Source of the DNA: a bacterium
GTDB lineage: Bacteria; Bacillota; Clostridia; Lachnospirales; Lachnospiraceae
Assembly (NCBI GenBank): GCA_004562765.1
Contig: SFRL01000026.1
Span: forward strand, 1 to 43,312
Direction: 5' to 3'
Length of the DNA stretch: 43,312 nucleotides
Notes under the pieces: generated by a model
Database searches by the model: none
Told to the model about the DNA's origin: nothing
Seen by the model: the letters and a program-made list of their open reading frames with translations, nothing else
Shown: positions 40,504 to 43,312 of the stretch, piece by piece
Layout: every line of letters starts with the position of its first letter
How positions within the stretch are numbered: the stretch's first letter is position 1
Program-made: the position numbers and the translations under genes

Positions 40504-41565
40504 ATGAGACAATTTGATTACATGGAAAAATGGAAAAAATTGCTCACGCCAGAAATTGTGCGTTACCTTACAACAATTCATGAATACAAGGGTGAACAGC
40601 GCTTAATCGCTGAACATCATGCGGATGTATTAGAAAGTCTTGTTGAGGTGGCCAAGATTCAAAGTACAGAGAGTTCTAATAAAATTGAGGGTATTTATAC
40701 TTCTGATGAACGTTTGAAAAAGATTGTTTTGGATAAGACAATGCCAAAGACAAGAAATGAGCGTGAGATTGCAGGATATAGGGACGTGCTTAACACAATA
40801 CACGAGAATTTCCCTCACATTCCAATCCGTGATACATTTATATTGCAACTTCATAGAGATTTGTATAAATTTGAGAATGCCTCTAATGGAGGAAGATTCA
40901 AAACTGCTGACAATATCATTGAGGAAGAAGATGAAAGTGGTAATAAGTTTGTTAGATTCAGACCTTTACCTGCATGGGAGACTCCGGAAGCAATTGTAAG
41001 CCTGTGCAATACCTATAATGAGGTAATTAACAGAAACGAAGCAGATCCGCTTTTAATCATACCAATGTTTATCATAGATTTCTTGTGCATTCATCCATTT
41101 GATGATGGAAATGGAAGAATGAGCAGATTGTTGACTTTATTATTGCTATATCAGAATGACTATCTTGTTGGCAAATATATTAGTTTGGAAAAACTGATAG
41201 AGCGAACAAAAGACAGTTATTATGATGCGCTTCAGGAAAGTTCCAAAGGGTGGACGGAAGAAGAGAATGACTACGAGCCTTTTGTAAAATATATTCTTGG
41301 AATTATCACAGCAGCATACAGAGAATTCTTTGATAGAGCACGGATTGTGGAAGAAAAGAAAGTGCCTAAACCGGATCGAATTGAGGAACTGATAAAGAAT
41401 CATTTGGGCACAATAACGAAAGCTGAGATTGTTGCTGCTACACCAGGGATAAGCACAACGACGGTACAGAGAACCTTAACGGATTTGGTTAAGGCAGAAA
41501 AGATCATAAAGATTGGAAACGGTCGTTATACAAAGTATAGATGGAACTGGGATAAGGAGAATTAG
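40504..41565 (+). CDS. Fic-family protein, class II, with C-terminal winged helix
   Basis: 353 residues. Fic enzymes usually transfer AMP to a protein hydroxyl. The active-site loop HPFDDGNGR is complete at 197-205 (H197). The N-terminal inhibitory helix SSNKIEG holds E62, the glutamate that blocks ATP in class II Fic proteins, so activity should be self-restrained. Residues ~290-345 form a winged-helix DNA-binding domain (TKAEIVAATPGISTTTVQRT). It is three bases upstream of hsdM, and Fic genes are often found next to type I restriction genes. Autoregulation through the repeats in its promoter is inference. Low GC compared with the genes before it suggests transfer. Confidence 0.92.
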   Translation: MRQFDYMEKWKKLLTPEIVRYLTTIHEYKGEQRLIAEHHADVLESLVEVAKIQSTESSNKIEGIYTSDERLKKIVLDKTMPKTRNEREIAGYRDVLNTIHENFPHIPIRDTFILQLHRDLYKFENASNGGRFKTADNIIEEEDESGNKFVRFRPLPAWETPEAIVSLCNTYNEVINRNEADPLLIIPMFIIDFLCIHPFDDGNGRMSRLLTLLLLYQNDYLVGKYISLEKLIERTKDSYYDALQESSKGWTEEENDYEPFVKYILGIITAAYREFFDRARIVEEKKVPKPDRIEELIKNHLGTITKAEIVAATPGISTTTVQRTLTDLVKAEKIIKIGNGRYTKYRWNWDKEN

Positions 41566-41568
41566 AAG

Positions 41569-43071
41569 ATGATTACAGGCGAATTAAAAAATAGAATTGA
41601 CAGCTTATGGGAGATTTTCTGGACCGGTGGTCTTACAAATCCATTAGATGTTATTGAGCAGATGACATATCTTATGTTCATTCATGATTTAGATGTGTCT
41701 GATAATACACATGCAAAAGAAAGTGCTATGCTGGGTCTTCCTTACGAAAGCGTATTTGCAAAGGAAGTAAAAATCGGGGAGAGAACGATTGATGGAACAC
41801 AGCTTAAGTGGTCGGTTTTCAGGGACTATCCTGCTGATAGAATGTATTCTGTAGTGCAGGAAATGGTGTTTCCGTTTATCAAGAATCTGCATGCCAATAA
41901 AGACAGTGCATTTTCAAAATATATGGATGATGCAATCTTCAAGCTTCCCACACCGTTAATGCTTTCTAAGGTTGTGGATGCAATGGATGACTTATATACA
42001 CAGATGGCAAAGCTGAATGACTCAGATGCCAGAGGAGATGTGTATGAGTACCTTCTTTCAAAACTTGCAACTGCAGGTGTAAATGGTCAGTTTCGAACAC
42101 CTCGTCACATTATTAAGATGATGGTAGAACTCATGGATCCTAAGGCGGATGATGTTATCTGTGATCCGAGCTGCGGTACAGCTGGTTTCCTTGTAGAATC
42201 AGGAGAGTATCTGTGGAGGAATAAGAAGGATGAAATCTTCTACGACAAGCAGAAGAAAGACCATTTCATGAATCACATGTTCCATGGCTTTGATATGGAT
42301 AGAACAATGCTTCGTATTGGTGCTATGAACATGATGAATCATAGAGTAGAAAGTCCATATATCGAATACAGGGACAGCTTATCAGATCAGAATCCTGATA
42401 AGGATAAGTATTCATTAATTCTTGCTAATCCACCTTTTAAGGGAAGCCTTGATGCAGATATTGTATCTGCAGATTTATTAAAAATGTGTAAGACAAAGAA
42501 AACAGAACTTCTTTTCTTAGCATTATTTGTTCGAATGCTTAAGGTTGGTGGTAGATGTGCTTGTATCGTTCCTGATGGAGTATTATTTGGTTCTTCTAAG
42601 GCTCATAAGGATATTCGCAAAGAGCTGATTGAGAACCAGAGATTAGAAGCTGTTATCTCAATGCCTTCCGGTGTGTTTAAGCCATATGCCGGAGTATCAA
42701 CAGGAATTCTTATCTTCACTAAAACTAATTATGGAGGAACTGACAATGTATGGTTCTATGATATGCAAGCAGATGGATTCAGCCTGGATGATAAGCGTTC
42801 CCCTGTGACTGAAAATGATATTCCGGATATCATTGAAAGATTCCGTAATCGTGATGCTGAGAAAGATAGAAAGCGTACAGATAAATCGTTTATGGTTTCT
42901 AAAAAGGAGATTGTTGATAACGCTTATGACCTCAGCATCAATAAGTATAAAGAAGTTGAGTATGTAGCTGTTGAGTATCCTCCAACATTGGAGATTATGG
43001 CTAATATCCGTGAGATTGAGATGGAGATTGGCAACGAGATGGAAGAATTGGAGAGATTGCTGAATTTGTAA
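41569..43071 (+). CDS. hsdM: Type I restriction-modification DNA methylase subunit HsdM
   Basis: 500 residues. An N-terminal helical HsdM domain (about 5-140) is followed by the N6-adenine methylase fold: SAM motif CDPSCGTAGF at 198-207 and catalytic motif NPPF at 287-290. Both match active adenine methylases (the usual GTGGF reads GTAGF). With HsdS it methylates a bipartite target; with HsdR it forms the restriction complex. hsdR is not in the window. It follows fic closely and its stop is in the same frame as hsdS, separated by 14 codons. Confidence 0.96.
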   Translation: MITGELKNRIDSLWEIFWTGGLTNPLDVIEQMTYLMFIHDLDVSDNTHAKESAMLGLPYESVFAKEVKIGERTIDGTQLKWSVFRDYPADRMYSVVQEMVFPFIKNLHANKDSAFSKYMDDAIFKLPTPLMLSKVVDAMDDLYTQMAKLNDSDARGDVYEYLLSKLATAGVNGQFRTPRHIIKMMVELMDPKADDVICDPSCGTAGFLVESGEYLWRNKKDEIFYDKQKKDHFMNHMFHGFDMDRTMLRIGAMNMMNHRVESPYIEYRDSLSDQNPDKDKYSLILANPPFKGSLDADIVSADLLKMCKTKKTELLFLALFVRMLKVGGRCACIVPDGVLFGSSKAHKDIRKELIENQRLEAVISMPSGVFKPYAGVSTGILIFTKTNYGGTDNVWFYDMQADGFSLDDKRSPVTENDIPDIIERFRNRDAEKDRKRTDKSFMVSKKEIVDNAYDLSINKYKEVEYVAVEYPPTLEIMANIREIEMEIGNEMEELERLLNL

Positions 43072-43113
43072 GGAAGGATATACAAATCTGATAAATTCGG
43101 GTTTGTAGGGTTG

Positions 43114-43312
43114 ATGCAGATGGAAAAATTAACTGATATATGTGACATTCAATATGGGTATGCATTTGATTCTGCGTGCTTTACTGAAGATAGTTCATAT
43201 CCACCACTAGTGAGAATACGGGATGTAAAGAGAGGATTTTCAGAGACATATTATTCAGGTGAATACCCAGAAGAATATGTATTACATACTGGAGATTTAT
43301 TGGTTGGAATGG
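43114..43312 (+). CDS. hsdS: Type I restriction specificity subunit HsdS (5' part only)
   Basis: Runs off the right edge. The visible 66 residues, from MQMEKLTDICDIQYGYAFDS to the last codons VLHTGDLLVGM, are the beginning of a target recognition domain: a conserved first strand (LTDICDIQYGYAF), PPLVRIRDV, and the TGDLLVGM turn are standard for HsdS. The start is uncertain: ATG 43114 or 43120, both with only a weak GTAGGG upstream. The frame stays open back to the hsdM stop. The target sequence cannot be predicted from this part. Confidence 0.85.
   Translation, partial: MQMEKLTDICDIQYGYAFDSACFTEDSSYPPLVRIRDVKRGFSETYYSGEYPEEYVLHTGDLLVGM

Overview
The window reads as a chromosomal segment of a Gram-positive anaerobe of class Clostridia, most likely a Lachnospiraceae member. 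The basis is gene content and protein sequence style: Firmicutes-type zinc S14 and L36, a C_GCAxxG_C_C redox protein, a polytopic MCP, EAL signalling, an elongated L17 and strong AAAGGAGG Shine-Dalgarno sites. No species can be assigned from sequence alone.

Layout. (1) 1-9526: a PD-(D/E)XK-like protein, a divergent XRE regulator, and a complete four-gene Wadjet type I anti-plasmid system (jetABCD) with overlapping GTGA start/stop junctions and intact ATPase and Toprim motifs. (2) 9595-14894: an orphan membrane chemoreceptor, a CheY-like receiver, a membrane EAL phosphodiesterase, a putative redox protein and, on the other strand, a SAM-dependent methyltransferase. (3) 14895-15759: an 865-bp intergenic region. 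It holds two related palindromic elements in opposite orientation whose hairpin tips differ by compensatory base-pair changes, then the S10-operon promoter and a long leader that folds into a closed multi-helix domain. (4) 15760-31945: the S10-spc-alpha ribosomal protein supercluster (rpsJ to rplQ, including secY, adk, map, infA and rpoA). Several intercistronic gaps carry hairpins, there is an internal terminator/promoter overlap before rpmJ, and a terminator follows rplQ. (5) 31963-40361: mutS2 (probably leaderless, from a promoter buried in the rplQ terminator), a two-component system, an HtrA-like protein that has lost the protease triad, a YhaM-type exoribonuclease, and an RlmD-type rRNA methyltransferase with a terminator. 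(6) 40362-43312: an AT-rich accessory block with a class II Fic protein, a type I restriction-modification HsdM and the start of HsdS, which runs off the window.

How it fits together. A conserved translation and transcription block is flanked by defence genes: Wadjet (plasmid cleavage by loop extrusion) on the left and a type I restriction system with Fic on the right. The most interesting unexplained material is non-coding: the paired covarying palindromic elements (15019-15388), the structured S10 leader (15575-15720), and two composite elements where a promoter sits inside a terminator hairpin (28382-28434 and 31911-31963). All functional calls rest on motif recognition by eye; no database search was run.
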